Source of the DNA: Chromobacterium sp. IIBBL 290-4
GTDB lineage: Bacteria; Pseudomonadota; Gammaproteobacteria; Burkholderiales; Chromobacteriaceae
Reading direction: 5' to 3'
Assembly: GCF_024207115.1 (NCBI RefSeq)
Contig: NZ_CP100128.1
Location: 4,340,001 to 4,404,000, forward strand
Length of the DNA: 64,000 nucleotides
Below, piece after piece: positions 36,692-45,793 of the stretch. Numbering within the stretch: position 1 is the first letter of the stretch; each line of letters opens with the position of its first letter. The notes under the pieces were generated by a model, which was not told where the DNA came from, made no database searches, and worked only from the letters and a program-made list of their open reading frames with translations. The position numbers and the translations under genes are program-made.

Positions 36692-37730
36692 GGCTATGTC
36701 CCAATAATGTGTTGCAAGGGACGACCCACTGCCTCCTGCAAGCAGTGGCAAGGCTGCATGGTTTGCTGATAGCGCTCCAGCATCCGTCGCCACCCCAGAT
36801 AGTTTTCAAGGTATTTGGTGGCAACCCCGTGGAATCGAGCCATCCAAAGCTTCAAGCGGCTATGGTAGGCATTCACATGCTGGATATGGAACGCCCCCTC
36901 GCGTACCCGCTGTCCCGTCTTGGCATGCACGACTCGATGGGTAATGCCATGCTGCCTGGCAAAGGTCGAGTACACCGCTGCGCCGTCCGAACACAGGATG
37001 GCGTCGCTATCCACCAACGGGGCTAAAGCCGCTTCCACATGAGCGCCATTGAGCTTCTTCAACTTGAAGTCCGCTATATGTCCCTCTCGGTCCTGCACCA
37101 CCATGATGGGAATCTGATCCGGCCCGGTTCCCCGTGTTTGGCTGACGCCACCCCGCTGGCGCGGCGCGCGGGGGAGGCACCGCTGCCCTTTGAATGATTC
37201 CAGAATGAAGGTTTCATCTACTTCGACGATGCCTCGGGCTTGCGCCGCCAGATGGTCTGATGCGCGATGCAAGAAGCGATGCCGCCATAGGAAAGCCGTG
37301 TTCTTGCTGATGCCGCATGCACGAGCGGCTGCTCGCACGGTCAAGCCATCCTGCAGTGCTTGGGCGTAGCTCAGCCAGCGATCGGCCTTGCGCAATTTGG
37401 CTAATGGACTGCCCGACAAGGCATTGCAGGTCCGGTGGCACTGTTTGCAGCGATAACGCCGCAGGCCTCGGCCCCAGCCCCATAACGCCAACTGGTTGGC
37501 CTCGGCCTGGCAGTGTGGGCAAGCCGTCAGGTCAGGCAAGGCGTCCTGAATGGCGTCATGGTGAGTGGGATGTTTAAGCGCAGAAGACAGCAAGCTCCTC
37601 TGTTTGAGCGTGAGCTGATCCAGTTGGGCAAGAAAACGCTGAAAACTCTGGGCATCCATGGCGCGACTCCCGGTCTGCTACTGTATTCAGCATAGCTCCC
37701 AACACGGAATTGGGACATAGCCTTTCAGAA
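36684..37730. mobile_element. IS1595-family insertion sequence with 8-bp target duplication
   Basis: The element spans 36692-37722 (1,031 bp). The terminal inverted repeats are GGCTATGTCCCAAT at 36692-36705 and its exact complement at 37709-37722. Both sides carry the direct repeat TTTCAGAA (36684-36691 and 37723-37730), the 8-bp duplication typical of IS1595 elements. One transposase gene fills it. The identical repeats and duplication suggest recent insertion. It sits in a TonB-dependent receptor gene. Confidence 0.95.
36694..37659 (-). CDS. IS1595-family (ISXO2-like) transposase
   Basis: This 321-residue transposase nearly fills the element. An N-terminal zinc ribbon ([19 protein letters not shown] with a second pair CKQC) and a helix-turn-helix ([18 protein letters not shown]) precede the DDE-type catalytic domain with [28 protein letters not shown] and [13 protein letters not shown]. 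That layout is the ISXO2/IS1595 type. The frame is intact, so the element may still move. Its stop lies within the left terminal repeat, which is common in compact elements. Confidence 0.94.
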   Translation of the reverse strand: MDAQSFQRFLAQLDQLTLKQRSLLSSALKHPTHHDAIQDALPDLTACPHCQAEANQLALWGWGRGLRRYRCKQCHRTCNALSGSPLAKLRKADRWLSYAQALQDGLTVRAAARACGISKNTAFLWRHRFLHRASDHLAAQARGIVEVDETFILESFKGQRCLPRAPRQRGGVSQTRGTGPDQIPIMVVQDREGHIADFKLKKLNGAHVEAALAPLVDSDAILCSDGAAVYSTFARQHGITHRVVHAKTGQRVREGAFHIQHVNAYHSRLKLWMARFHGVATKYLENYLGWRRMLERYQQTMQPCHCLQEAVGRPLQHIIGT

Positions 37731-38256
37731 AGCCGCCGCACAACTGTCCCGGCCGCAGCAGCTCGTCCACCGACTTGGTTTCCGCTTTCACCACTGCGCC
37801 GAAGCCGCCATTGCCGTAATAAGGCGATTGCGCGCCCTTGATGACTTCGACCCGGCCAAGCAACTCGGGCTCGATGAATGAGGTGCCCTGCTGATACTTG
37901 GAAAAACTCTGGCTGGCGCCATCCAGCTGCACCTGGACCTGCTCGGTCTTGCTATAGCCCCACACATTGATGGTTTGACCGCCCGGACGCGGCGAGCCGC
38001 CGGCATTGACGCCGGGTAAGGCGTCCAGCGCCTCGGCCAGCGACTTGGGCTGCGAACGCGCCAGTTGCTCGGCATCGACCGCATTGGCGACCGCCACCTT
38101 GGATTTGACGAACTCTTCCACCCTGATTTTGTTCAGGCGAACCGCGTCGCCGTCGGCGGCGCTGGCTATCTGGGCAATGCTGAGGGCCAACAAAGAAAGA
38201 GCGAAGGAATGCGAAGATGCTGCGCGCGGCGCAAGCTTTGATACATGAGACGACAT
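37723..38256 (-). pseudogene. TonB-dependent receptor, N-terminal part, cut off by IS insertion
   Basis: The reading frame starts with ATG 38256 (GTG 38259 just before it is possible) and codes for a signal peptide ending SIAQIASAADGD, then a plug domain: SLAEALDALPGVNAGGSPRP, INVWGYSKTEQVQVQLDGAS, GRVEVIKGAQSPYYGNGGFG. These are typical TonB-plug motifs. Reading enters the IS after CGGFLK and stops at 37687. The expected barrel lies beyond the IS in a frame that matches exactly once the IS and one copy of the 8-bp duplication are removed. As it stands, only a plug fragment would be made. Confidence 0.93.
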
Positions 38257-38270
38257 CACGGAACTTTATT

Positions 38271-38289
38271 GATATTGATAATTATTCTC
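38271..38289 (-). promoter_or_regulatory. Fur box upstream of the disrupted receptor
   Basis: GATATTGATAATTATTCTC matches 16 of 19 positions of the Fur consensus GATAATGATAATCATTATC. It lies 15-33 bases before the receptor start, where bound Fur would block transcription. This supports an iron-related role for the receptor. Confidence 0.8.
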
Positions 38290-38365
38290 AAATATTAACA
38301 TAAAACTTCCCACCCCGGCCAAGTCCGGTAAAATAGCCGGTTTTACTGAATTCCATCCTGCATCC

Positions 38366-39976
38366 ATGTCAGCCGAACTGAGCCGAATCGCCGAAGAAGT
38401 GTCGCGCCGCCGCACTTTCGCCATCATTTCCCACCCCGACGCCGGTAAAACCACGCTGACGGAAAAACTGCTGCTATTCTCCGGCGCCATCCAGATGGCC
38501 GGCACGGTCAAGGGCAAGAAAGGCGGCAAGTTCGCCACCTCCGACTGGATGGAGATCGAAAAGCAGCGCGGCATTTCGGTGGCCTCGTCGGTGATGCAGT
38601 TCGACTACCGCGAGCACACCGTCAATCTGCTGGACACCCCGGGCCACCAGGACTTCTCCGAAGACACCTACCGCGTGTTGACCGCGGTGGACAGCGCGCT
38701 GATGGTGATCGACGCCGCCAAGGGCGTGGAAGAGCAGACCATCAAGCTGTTGAATGTGTGCCGCCTGCGCAGCACGCCCATCGTCACCTTCATGAACAAG
38801 TGCGACCGCGAAGTCCGCGACAGCCTGGAGCTGCTGGACGAGGTGGAAAACGTGCTGAAGATCCGCTGCTCGCCCATCACCTGGCCGATCGGCATGGGCA
38901 AGACCTTCCGCGGTGTGTACAGCCTCTTGAACGACGCGGTGATCCTGTTCGAGGCCGGCGCGGAGAAACTGGTTTCCGACATCGAAGTGATTCAGGGCAT
39001 AGACAACCCGCGCCTGGACGAACTGTTCCCGCTGGAAATGGAACAGCTGCGCATGGAAATCGAACTGGTCAAGGGCGCCTCCAATGAATGGAGCCTGGAC
39101 GAGTTCCTGGCCGGCGAGCTGACGCCGGTCTTCTTCGGCTCCGCCATCAACAACTTCGGCGTGCGCGAAATCCTCAACGCGCTGATCGACTGGGCGCCGG
39201 CGCCGCAAGACCGCGACGCCACCGTGCGCAGCGTGGCGCCGACCGAAGGCAAGTTCTCCGGCTTCGTGTTCAAGATCCAGGCCAATATGGACCCGAAACA
39301 CCGCGACCGCATCGCCTTCCTGCGCGTGTGCTCCGGCAAGTTCGAACGCGGCATGAAGATGAAGCACCTGCGCCTGAACCGCGACATCGCCGCCTCCTCG
39401 GTCGTGACCTTCATGTCGCACGACCGCGAGATCGTGGAAGAGGCTTTTGCCGGCGACATCATCGGCGTGCCCAACCACGGCAATATCCAGATCGGCGACA
39501 GCTTCTCCGAGGGCGAAGAGCTGTCCTTCACCGGCATTCCCTTCTTCGCGCCGGAAATGTTCCGCTCGGTGCGCATCAAGAACCCGTTGAAGCTGAAACA
39601 GCTGCAAAAAGGCCTGCAACAGCTGGGCGAAGAAGGCGCGGTGCAGGTATTCAAGCCGCACAGCGGCGGCGACCTGATCCTGGGCGCGGTAGGCGTGCTG
39701 CAGTTTGAAGTGGTGGCCAGCCGCCTGGCGGCCGAATACGGCGTGGACGCGATTTTCGAATCGGCCAGCATCTGGTCGGCGCGCTGGTTCAGCTGCGACG
39801 ACCGCAAAAAGCTGGACGAATTCGTCAAGGCGCTGCAAATGAACATCGCGACCGACGCCGGCGGCAACCTGGCCTACCTGGCGCCCAATCGCGTGAATCT
39901 GCAATTGACGCAAGAGCGCTGGCCGGACATCGTGTTCCACGAAACCCGCGAACACGCAGTCAAGCTGAACGACTGA
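38366..39976 (+). CDS. prfC: Peptide chain release factor 3
   Basis: This 536-residue translational GTPase removes RF1/RF2 from the ribosome after peptide release. G motifs are [18 protein letters not shown] (G1), GISVASS (G2), [16 protein letters not shown] (G3) and [12 protein letters not shown] (G4). The RF3 insert [20 protein letters not shown] identifies it against EF-G. Length and motifs match E. coli PrfC (529). It is divergent from the receptor gene and followed after 4 bases by the MscS-type gene. Confidence 0.97.
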   Translation: MSAELSRIAEEVSRRRTFAIISHPDAGKTTLTEKLLLFSGAIQMAGTVKGKKGGKFATSDWMEIEKQRGISVASSVMQFDYREHTVNLLDTPGHQDFSEDTYRVLTAVDSALMVIDAAKGVEEQTIKLLNVCRLRSTPIVTFMNKCDREVRDSLELLDEVENVLKIRCSPITWPIGMGKTFRGVYSLLNDAVILFEAGAEKLVSDIEVIQGIDNPRLDELFPLEMEQLRMEIELVKGASNEWSLDEFLAGELTPVFFGSAINNFGVREILNALIDWAPAPQDRDATVRSVAPTEGKFSGFVFKIQANMDPKHRDRIAFLRVCSGKFERGMKMKHLRLNRDIAASSVVTFMSHDREIVEEAFAGDIIGVPNHGNIQIGDSFSEGEELSFTGIPFFAPEMFRSVRIKNPLKLKQLQKGLQQLGEEGAVQVFKPHSGGDLILGAVGVLQFEVVASRLAAEYGVDAIFESASIWSARWFSCDDRKKLDEFVKALQMNIATDAGGNLAYLAPNRVNLQLTQERWPDIVFHETREHAVKLND

Positions 39977-39980
39977 CAAC

Positions 39981-40829
39981 GTGCACACCATACTCGATCT
40001 GATCGCTTTCCTGAGGGAAAACTACTCGCACGAGATCACCCGCTCCCTGCTGCTGGTGCTCTCGCTGCTGATCATCCGCATCGTCGTGGACCGCCTGCTG
40101 GCGGCCTGTGGCAGCACTCCGATCGAGGAGCGCCGCCGCTGGTCGATCAACACCCGCAACGGCCTGTTCCTGATCGGGCTGGCCGGCATAGGCTTCATCT
40201 GGGCCAATGAGCTGCAGACGCTGGCCGTCTCCATGCTGGCTTTCGCCGCCGCGCTGATCCTGGCCACCAAGGAGCTGATCATGTGCCTGTCCGGCGGCGT
40301 GGTGCGGCAGATGTCCAACAGCTACGGCCTGGGCGATCATATCGAGATTGGCGTAGTCCGCGGCCGCGTGGTGGATATCGGACTGCTGTCCACCACGGTG
40401 ATGGAAATCGGCCCGAATCACAGCTCGCACCAGATGACAGGGCGAGCGCTGACCTTCCCGAACAGCCTGCTGCTGTCCACGCCGGTGATCCGCGAAAACT
40501 ATATGGGCGAATATGTGATGCACATCATCAATGTGCCGCTCTCTTATATGGTTCCACCGGCGCAGGCGGAGCGGATGTTGATGGAGGCAGCCGAGGACAT
40601 CTGCATGCCTCACGTCGAAATCGCCCGCCGCCACATGGAGGAGATGGCGCAGCGCTATCTGGTGGAGATTCCGTCGGTCGAGCCGCGCGCCTCCATCCAG
40701 CCCGTCGATGAAAAGCGCTATCAGTTGATCCTGCGCATCGCCATTCCCGCCAGGGAAAGGCAACGTATAGAGCAAGCGATCCTGCATAAGTTCATGGCAG
40801 AGTGCTACCCCATCACCCAAACGCAATAA
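39981..40829 (+). CDS. MscS-type mechanosensitive ion channel family protein
   Basis: This 282-residue protein starts at GTG 39981, 4 bases after prfC. It has three membrane helices (about 17-40, 58-76, 80-105) and then the MscS soluble domain: LGDHIEIGVVRGRVVDIGLL, TTVMEIGPN, and GRALTFPNSLLLSTPVIREN, the conserved beta-domain motif with FPNS. The C-terminal part is a mixed domain ending near residue 280. Small MscS proteins gate on membrane tension and release solutes during hypo-osmotic shock. The close spacing implies co-transcription with prfC. Confidence 0.88.
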   Translation: MHTILDLIAFLRENYSHEITRSLLLVLSLLIIRIVVDRLLAACGSTPIEERRRWSINTRNGLFLIGLAGIGFIWANELQTLAVSMLAFAAALILATKELIMCLSGGVVRQMSNSYGLGDHIEIGVVRGRVVDIGLLSTTVMEIGPNHSSHQMTGRALTFPNSLLLSTPVIRENYMGEYVMHIINVPLSYMVPPAQAERMLMEAAEDICMPHVEIARRHMEEMAQRYLVEIPSVEPRASIQPVDEKRYQLILRIAIPARERQRIEQAILHKFMAECYPITQTQ

Positions 40830-40895
40830 ATAGAGCAGGAACTCCAAACGTCGTATACAATGGCGCTATGCGAAGTTCCCATCAGCCGGTGCATC

Positions 40896-41540
40896 ATGAG
40901 TAAAACCAGAATCAAGACCTACGACCGCATCATCCAGGAAAGCCTCAAGCTGTTCAACGAACAGGGCGAACGCAGCATCACCACCAACCACATCGCGGCG
41001 CATCTGGGCATCAGCCCCGGCAACCTCTACTACCACTTCAGAAACAAGGAAGAGATCGTCTACCAGATCTTCTCCATGTATCGCGAATTCATCAACCAGC
41101 GCCTGGCCGTGCCGGAAAACCGCAAGATGACGGTAGACGACCTGGTCAACTACCTGGACACCGCCTTCCAGGCGATGTGGCAGTTCCGCTTCATGTTCTA
41201 CGACCTGCCGGGCATGCTGGCGCGCAATCCGCAAATGCAGTCGGAGTACCATCAGTTCGTCAACACCGAGCTGAAGAACATCCTGGGCGAGCATTTCCGC
41301 GAGTTCATCCGCCTGGGCCTGCTCAGGATGGACGAGGAAGACATCGAGGCCGTCAGCGTCAATATCTGGCTGGTAGTGAAGTTCTGGTTCGCCTTCGAGC
41401 AGACCTCGCGCCCCAAGGCGCCCATCACCGAAGCGTCCGGCCATCGCGGCGTGCTGCAAGTGCTGGCCTTGCTCAAGCCCTATGTCCAGCCGGAGTACAT
41501 GCCGGCCTTTCGCTCTCTCTACGACAGGCACGTCGCTTAA
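40896..41540 (+). CDS. TetR-family transcriptional regulator
   Basis: This is a 214-residue regulator (ATG 40896; an upstream ATG at 40860 adds 12 residues with no better ribosome site). The N-terminal helix-turn-helix is SITTNHIAAHLGISPGNLYY followed by HFRNKEEIVYQIFSMYREF, typical of TetR. The C-terminal helical ligand-binding domain contains FYDLPGMLARNPQMQSEYHQ and a KFWFAFEQTSRPK helix. No neighbouring target stands out. A good terminator follows. Confidence 0.92.
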   Translation: MSKTRIKTYDRIIQESLKLFNEQGERSITTNHIAAHLGISPGNLYYHFRNKEEIVYQIFSMYREFINQRLAVPENRKMTVDDLVNYLDTAFQAMWQFRFMFYDLPGMLARNPQMQSEYHQFVNTELKNILGEHFREFIRLGLLRMDEEDIEAVSVNIWLVVKFWFAFEQTSRPKAPITEASGHRGVLQVLALLKPYVQPEYMPAFRSLYDRHVA

Positions 41541-41559
41541 ACCAGCGGCCGCAAAATCA

Positions 41560-41587
41560 AAAAGCCACCCAACGGGTGGCTTTTTTT
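41560..41587 (+). terminator. Rho-independent terminator of the TetR gene
   Basis: The stem AGCCACCC-AAC-GGGTGGCT is followed by seven T residues, and an A-run precedes it, so it can work on both strands and also serve the converging gene at 41608. Confidence 0.92.
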
Positions 41588-41607
41588 CAAACACCAGGCC
41601 AGATTGA

Positions 41608-41961
41608 TCAGGCCGCCGCAGCCATGGTCCTCGCCAGATAGCCATTCAATTCGCCGCTAGCCAGAAGCTTGCGCAAATAATTGCCCGGCGCGCCGCCGTT
41701 ATACTCCACCTTGCCCACGGTGAAACGCGACACCTTGGCCTTGGCGCATACTTCCATCTCCACTTCCAACACCCATGCAGTCGGCTGCAAGTCCGGATCA
41801 ACCGGTTCCAGCGAAGCCGTCAAGCGATACTTCCCGTCGCGAGAATAAACATCCAACAAACCCAGCAATCCCAAGTTATTACGCACATCGGCATCATCAG
41901 CATCAAAAGCACCCGCAGTCAGCGCCTGCGGTACCAGCACTTCAGGAAAAGTCGCAGTCAT
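41608..41961 (-). CDS. Hypothetical protein, 117 residues
   Basis: The protein is not recognised. The reading frame from ATG 41961 (MTATFPEVLVPQALTAGAFD) encodes a small acidic protein with a predicted mix of strands: KYRLTASLEPVDPDLQPTAW, VLEVEMEVCAKAKVSRFTVG, then YLRKLLASGELNGYLARTMA. GGGG lies about 9 bases before the ATG. A TTG at 41991 could extend it by 10 residues. It has no signal peptide or membrane helix. It converges on the TetR gene and is preceded by an AT-rich region with no other gene. Codon use looks like its neighbours, so it is probably a real gene. Confidence 0.65.
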   Translation of the reverse strand: MTATFPEVLVPQALTAGAFDADDADVRNNLGLLGLLDVYSRDGKYRLTASLEPVDPDLQPTAWVLEVEMEVCAKAKVSRFTVGKVEYNGGAPGNYLRKLLASGELNGYLARTMAAAA

Positions 41962-42388
41962 GGCATCTACCCCGAGGGTTCCCCCTCTCAAACAAGCTGT
42001 TGATTATTGTGTTCCGCCGCCGCTCATAAACAGTCGGCTAAACGACATTCATTGATGTCTCTCAACATCATGAGGATATTTCAGGGGCTCGACAATGCCC
42101 TTTTCGAAAAATCATGTCGCCATCTGACAAACCTGTCCTTTTTGACAATGCTCAATCCACAAAAAGCCTAAAAATGAATTGCAAAACCAATAAATACAGT
42201 TGATTTATTATACAAACATCATTTTTATATGCAAATTACTTAACACAATCACAACGATTTAACACGCACCAGAATGGAACGGCTTGCACCAAGACTCATC
42301 AAACTCCTGAAATGCAAAAGAAAGCATCCATAAAACTCATATCTGAGCATGATCCGCCCACCCCCCCTTCCCTTTGCAGGCCCATTTA
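41962..42388. other. AT-rich intergenic region with no gene seen
   Basis: About 430 bases between the hypothetical gene and the aminotransferase terminator are much more AT-rich than the window average, especially 42150-42260 (for example ATAAATACAGTTGATTTATT). Only short frames without ribosome sites occur. It may hold the promoter of the 41608 gene, and could hold a small RNA or a nucleoid-protein target. I see no clear structure. Confidence 0.7.
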
Positions 42389-42422
42389 CAAAAAAAGCCC
42401 GCCGGAAAATTCCGGCAGGCTT
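42389..42422 (-). terminator. Rho-independent terminator of the aminotransferase gene
   Basis: On the minus strand, AAGCCTGCCGGAA-TT-TTCCGGCGGGCTT is followed by a run of seven T residues. It lies about 60 bases after the stop codon. Confidence 0.9.
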
Positions 42423-42481
42423 GCAGTCAGACTTCCCTCCCCGCCTGTTCGCAGGCAAAGACGGATCAATCCGCAGAAATG

Positions 42482-43690
42482 TTACGCTTTTACAACACTC
42501 GCGATCGCCTGCGCCACATACTCGACATTGCGGCTATTCAGAGCCGCCAGGCAGATCCGGCCCGTGGACACCGCGTAAATGCCGAACGACTCGCGCAAGC
42601 GCTCCACCTGGGCCGCAGTCAGGCCCGTGTACGAGAACATGCCGCGCTGCTCGGTTATGAAGCTGAAATCCTGCTCGACCCCGCTGGCGCGCAGCGCTTC
42701 CAGCAGGCTGGTGCGCATGGCCCGGATGCGGTCGCGCATGCCGGCCAGTTCGTCCTCCCACTGCTGACGCAGCTCAGGACTGGACAGCACGGCGGCGACA
42801 ATCGCCGCGCCATGAATCGGCGGATTGGAATAATTGGTGCGGATCACACGCTTGAGCTGCGACAGCACGCGAGTGGATTCATCCTTGGAAGCAGTCACGA
42901 TGGACAGCGCGCCCACGCGTTCGCCATACAAGGAGAAGCTCTTGGAGAAAGAGCTGGCCACAAAAAACTGCAAGCCGGAAGCCGCGAACAAACGCACTGC
43001 CAGCGCGTCAGCATCGATGCCATCGGCAAAACCCTGGTAGGCCATATCCAGGAACGGCGCCAGGCCGCGCTCGCGGCAAATGGAGACAAGCTCTTCCCAT
43101 TGCGCGGCGGACAAGTCCGCGCCGGTGGGATTGTGGCAGCACGCGTGCAGCACGATGATCGAGCCTGCCGGCAACGCCGACAGGTGCGCCTTCATCGCGG
43201 CAAAATCAACGCCGCGCGTAGCCGCATGATAGTAAGGGTAGTTTTGCACATCGAAGCCTGCCGACTCGAACAACGCGCGATGATTTTCCCAGGACGGGTC
43301 GCTGATATACACCTTGGCGTCAGGATTCAAACGCTTCAGAAAGTCCGCGCCGATTTTCAACGCGCCAGTGCCGCCCAGCGCCTGAGCCGTCACCACCTTG
43401 CCTTGAGCCAGCAAATCGCTGCCCTCGCCAAACAGCAGCTTTTGCACGGCGACATCATAAGCCGCCGGCCCCTCTATCGGCTGATAGCCGCGCGCCGGCA
43501 ATGCCTCCAGCCTGGCCTTCTCCGCCGCCCTCACCGCAGCCAACAAGGGAATCTTGCCGTTATCGTCGGAATACACGCCGACGCCAAGGTTCACCTTGGT
43601 GGTGCGCTCATCCGCATTGAACGCCTCGTTCAGGCCGAGAATGGGGTCGCGCGGCGCCAGCTCCACGCCGGCGAAGATCGAAGAAGTCAT
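42482..43690 (-). CDS. Aspartate/aromatic aminotransferase, PLP-dependent
   Basis: This 402-residue class I aminotransferase of the AspC/TyrB subgroup transfers amino groups between aspartate or aromatic amino acids and 2-oxoglutarate. The sequence has VNLGVGVYSDDNGKIPLLAA, QALGGTGALKIGADFL, SDPSWENHRALFESAGF, LHACCHNPTGADLS, and the PLP-binding SSFSKSFSLYGERVGAL with the catalytic Lys. CICLAALN-type C-terminal STGRICLAALN holds the substrate-carboxylate Arg. ATG 43690 has GGAG six bases before it. A longer frame to 43774 has no support. AspC and TyrB cannot be told apart by eye. Confidence 0.94.
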   Translation of the reverse strand: MTSSIFAGVELAPRDPILGLNEAFNADERTTKVNLGVGVYSDDNGKIPLLAAVRAAEKARLEALPARGYQPIEGPAAYDVAVQKLLFGEGSDLLAQGKVVTAQALGGTGALKIGADFLKRLNPDAKVYISDPSWENHRALFESAGFDVQNYPYYHAATRGVDFAAMKAHLSALPAGSIIVLHACCHNPTGADLSAAQWEELVSICRERGLAPFLDMAYQGFADGIDADALAVRLFAASGLQFFVASSFSKSFSLYGERVGALSIVTASKDESTRVLSQLKRVIRTNYSNPPIHGAAIVAAVLSSPELRQQWEDELAGMRDRIRAMRTSLLEALRASGVEQDFSFITEQRGMFSYTGLTAAQVERLRESFGIYAVSTGRICLAALNSRNVEYVAQAIASVVKA

Positions 43691-43948
43691 ACCAGGCTCC
43701 ATACATATGCAAGTGCCGGCGACATGCCGCCGGCGAGTGAGGGAATCGATTGCGCTGTTGCCTTTCGAATGCAAGGCTGTTCGCTGTCGAACAACAGTCT
43801 ACACGATGGAGAGACGGAGCGGCACCCTGGCTGAGCTGGCAGGATATTGCGGATGCACATCGACAAACCAGCCATCATGGCATAATCAGAAACATGATCG
43901 CCGCAACCGCAGCGATTCCTTGCCGGCTCACGCATTCTGGAGGCATCC

Positions 43949-44227
43949 ATGAAAAAGAGCATCCTGTTGTTCTGGCCGTCGTTCATCATCGCCGTCCTCG
44001 CCACCACCGTGTTTTACTCCATCTTTGACCCGGAAGAGCTTACCCTGCACGGCAAAACGCTGTTTGCCGACAAGCTGACCGCCTACTCCGTCTTTCTGCT
44101 GATCAGCTGGCTGTTCGGCGCGCTCAACACCGCCATCGTGCTGCTGCTGGAAAAAAGCTCGCGCGAACTGAACGGCTTTGAAGCGCCGCCCGTCGTCGAC
44201 TCGGACGAGGACACGCCGCTGCCTTGA
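43949..44227 (+). CDS. Small two-helix membrane protein, function unknown
   Basis: This 92-residue protein has two membrane helices (about residues 5-24, LLFWPSFIIAVLATTVFYS, and 44-66, TAYSVFLLISWLFGALNTAI) joined by a short polar stretch, then an acidic tail ending DSDEDTPLP. The ATG follows GGAGGCATCC, a good ribosome site. I do not recognise the family. It converges on the NSS transporter gene with a shared terminator, and its 5' side faces the aminotransferase promoter region. Confidence 0.75.
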   Translation: MKKSILLFWPSFIIAVLATTVFYSIFDPEELTLHGKTLFADKLTAYSVFLLISWLFGALNTAIVLLLEKSSRELNGFEAPPVVDSDEDTPLP

Positions 44228-44232
44228 GCCTA

Positions 44233-44266
44233 ATAAAAAAGCCGGACTATCGAGTCCGGCCTTTTA
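44233..44266. terminator. Bidirectional rho-independent terminator
   Basis: The stem GCCGGACT-ATCG-AGTCCGGC has AAAAAA before it and CTTTT after it. It serves the small membrane protein on the plus strand and the NSS transporter on the minus strand. Confidence 0.93.
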
Positions 44267-44268
44267 CT

Positions 44269-45651
44269 TTAGAACACCTTCAAACCCTTGAGCATCACCA
44301 CCAGTATCAGCACCGGCGATACAAAGCGCAGCACGAAGAACAGCACCCGCAACAGGCCTTCGTTGCTCAAGGCGCCGCCATTGCTCAGCGCGTCGCGGAA
44401 ACGATCATAACCCCACACCCAGCCGGTAAACAGGCACAGGCAAATGCCGCCTATCGGCATCAGGATATTGGAGGTCACAAAGTCGAACAGGTCGAACATC
44501 GTCATGCCGAACAGTTTGAAATCCGCCGCCAGGCTATTGGACAAGGCGCAACTGGAGCCCACCGCAGCCAGCAGCAACAAGTTGATCACCGTGGACTTCA
44601 CCCGGCTGATGCCGAAGCGCTCGCTCAGCACCGAAACCGGCACCTCCAGGATGGACAACATGGCGCCGGTGGCGGCTATGGCGGCCAGCACAAAGAATAC
44701 CACCATGAAAGCATGGCCCAAAGGCATGCTGGCGAACACCGCCGGAATGGTGATGAACAGCAGCGAAGGCCCAGCCGCAGGCTGGAAACCGAAGGCGAAC
44801 ACCGCCGGGAAAATGGCGATGCCGGCCAACAGCGACACAAACAAGTCGGCGCACATCACCCGGAAGGTGGTGAGCGGGATATTCTGATCATCGCGGAAAT
44901 AACTGCCGTAAGTGATCATCGTGCCCATGCCGATGGACAGCTTGAAAAATGCCAAGCCCACAGCCGTCAGCACGACCGCGCCGGTAATCTTGGAGAAATC
45001 CGGAGTAAACAGGAAGGCCAGGCCTTGGCTCGCGCCCGGCAGCATCAGGCTGCGCGCGCCTATCGCCAGCAGCAGCACAAACAACAGCGGCATCAGTTTT
45101 TTGGTGACCGCCTCGATGCCCTTGGACACGCCCAGCAACAGAATGCCGCCGATCAGCGCCAGCACCAGCCACTGCCACAGCAAGGACTGCACCGGATCCG
45201 AGATCAGGCCGGTGAAAGCGCCCGAAGTCACCTTGGGATCGCTGGACAGAATCCCGCCGGAAATCGCCTTGAAGATGTAAGCGAACACCCAGGCCGCCAC
45301 TTCCGAATAGAAAGCCATGATCAGGAAGGCCGCGAACACGCCAAAAGCGCCCACCAGCCACCACGGCTGCCCCTTGGGCGCCAGCGTCGCCAGCGTAGTC
45401 ACCGCATCGCGCTTGGCCTTGCGGCCCAGCATGATCTCGGAAATCATCACCGGCAGGCCCACCAACAGCGTGGCCAATACGTACACCACCAAGAAACCGG
45501 CGCCGCCATTGGTGCCGGTCAGATATGGAAATTTCCAGATATTCCCCAAGCCGACAGCCGACCCCAGCGTCGCCGCCAACACACCGAAGCTGGAGGTGAA
45601 ACCATCCCGCTTCTTGCCTTCTCCACCCGATTTAGATCTGTCCTGACTCAT
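44269..45651 (-). CDS. Sodium-dependent transporter, NSS (SNF) family
   Basis: This 460-residue protein has about 11-12 membrane helices and belongs to the neurotransmitter:sodium symporter family that includes LeuT and TnaT. The first helix has the sodium/substrate motif TLGSAVGLGNIWKFPYLTGT. Helix 6-8 regions include FFKLSIGMGTMITYGSY and AAIAATGAMLSILEVPVS. It imports an amino acid or related amine with Na+. The substrate cannot be read from sequence. It stands alone on its strand between argE and the aminotransferase. Confidence 0.93.
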   Translation of the reverse strand: MSQDRSKSGGEGKKRDGFTSSFGVLAATLGSAVGLGNIWKFPYLTGTNGGAGFLVVYVLATLLVGLPVMISEIMLGRKAKRDAVTTLATLAPKGQPWWLVGAFGVFAAFLIMAFYSEVAAWVFAYIFKAISGGILSSDPKVTSGAFTGLISDPVQSLLWQWLVLALIGGILLLGVSKGIEAVTKKLMPLLFVLLLAIGARSLMLPGASQGLAFLFTPDFSKITGAVVLTAVGLAFFKLSIGMGTMITYGSYFRDDQNIPLTTFRVMCADLFVSLLAGIAIFPAVFAFGFQPAAGPSLLFITIPAVFASMPLGHAFMVVFFVLAAIAATGAMLSILEVPVSVLSERFGISRVKSTVINLLLLAAVGSSCALSNSLAADFKLFGMTMFDLFDFVTSNILMPIGGICLCLFTGWVWGYDRFRDALSNGGALSNEGLLRVLFFVLRFVSPVLILVVMLKGLKVF

Positions 45652-45673
45652 TTTTTGTTCTCTCTGCTTACTA

Positions 45674-45712
45674 CAAAAAACTAGCCCGCGCGGCTATCAT
45701 CCGGGCGGGCTT
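45674..45712 (-). terminator. Rho-independent terminator downstream of argE
   Basis: On the minus strand, AAGCCCGCCCGG and its near-complement CCGCGCGGGCTA form a stem with a 7-base loop, followed by GTTTTTTG. It lies about 80 bases after the argE stop codon. Confidence 0.85.
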
Positions 45713-45793
45713 GAATCCATACGATGCTGCAGGGCGTAGATTGTGGGGCTTAATCCACGCCAGCGCAAAATTATTTACGACTTATATTGATCA

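Noticed and set aside
36694..37659. Transposase as part of a larger composite element
   Set aside because: Terminal repeats and target duplication bound a simple 1,031-bp IS, with no second copy in the window.
42249..42458. Short minus-strand frame in the AT-rich desert
   Set aside because: It overlaps the aminotransferase terminator and lacks a ribosome site and family similarity.
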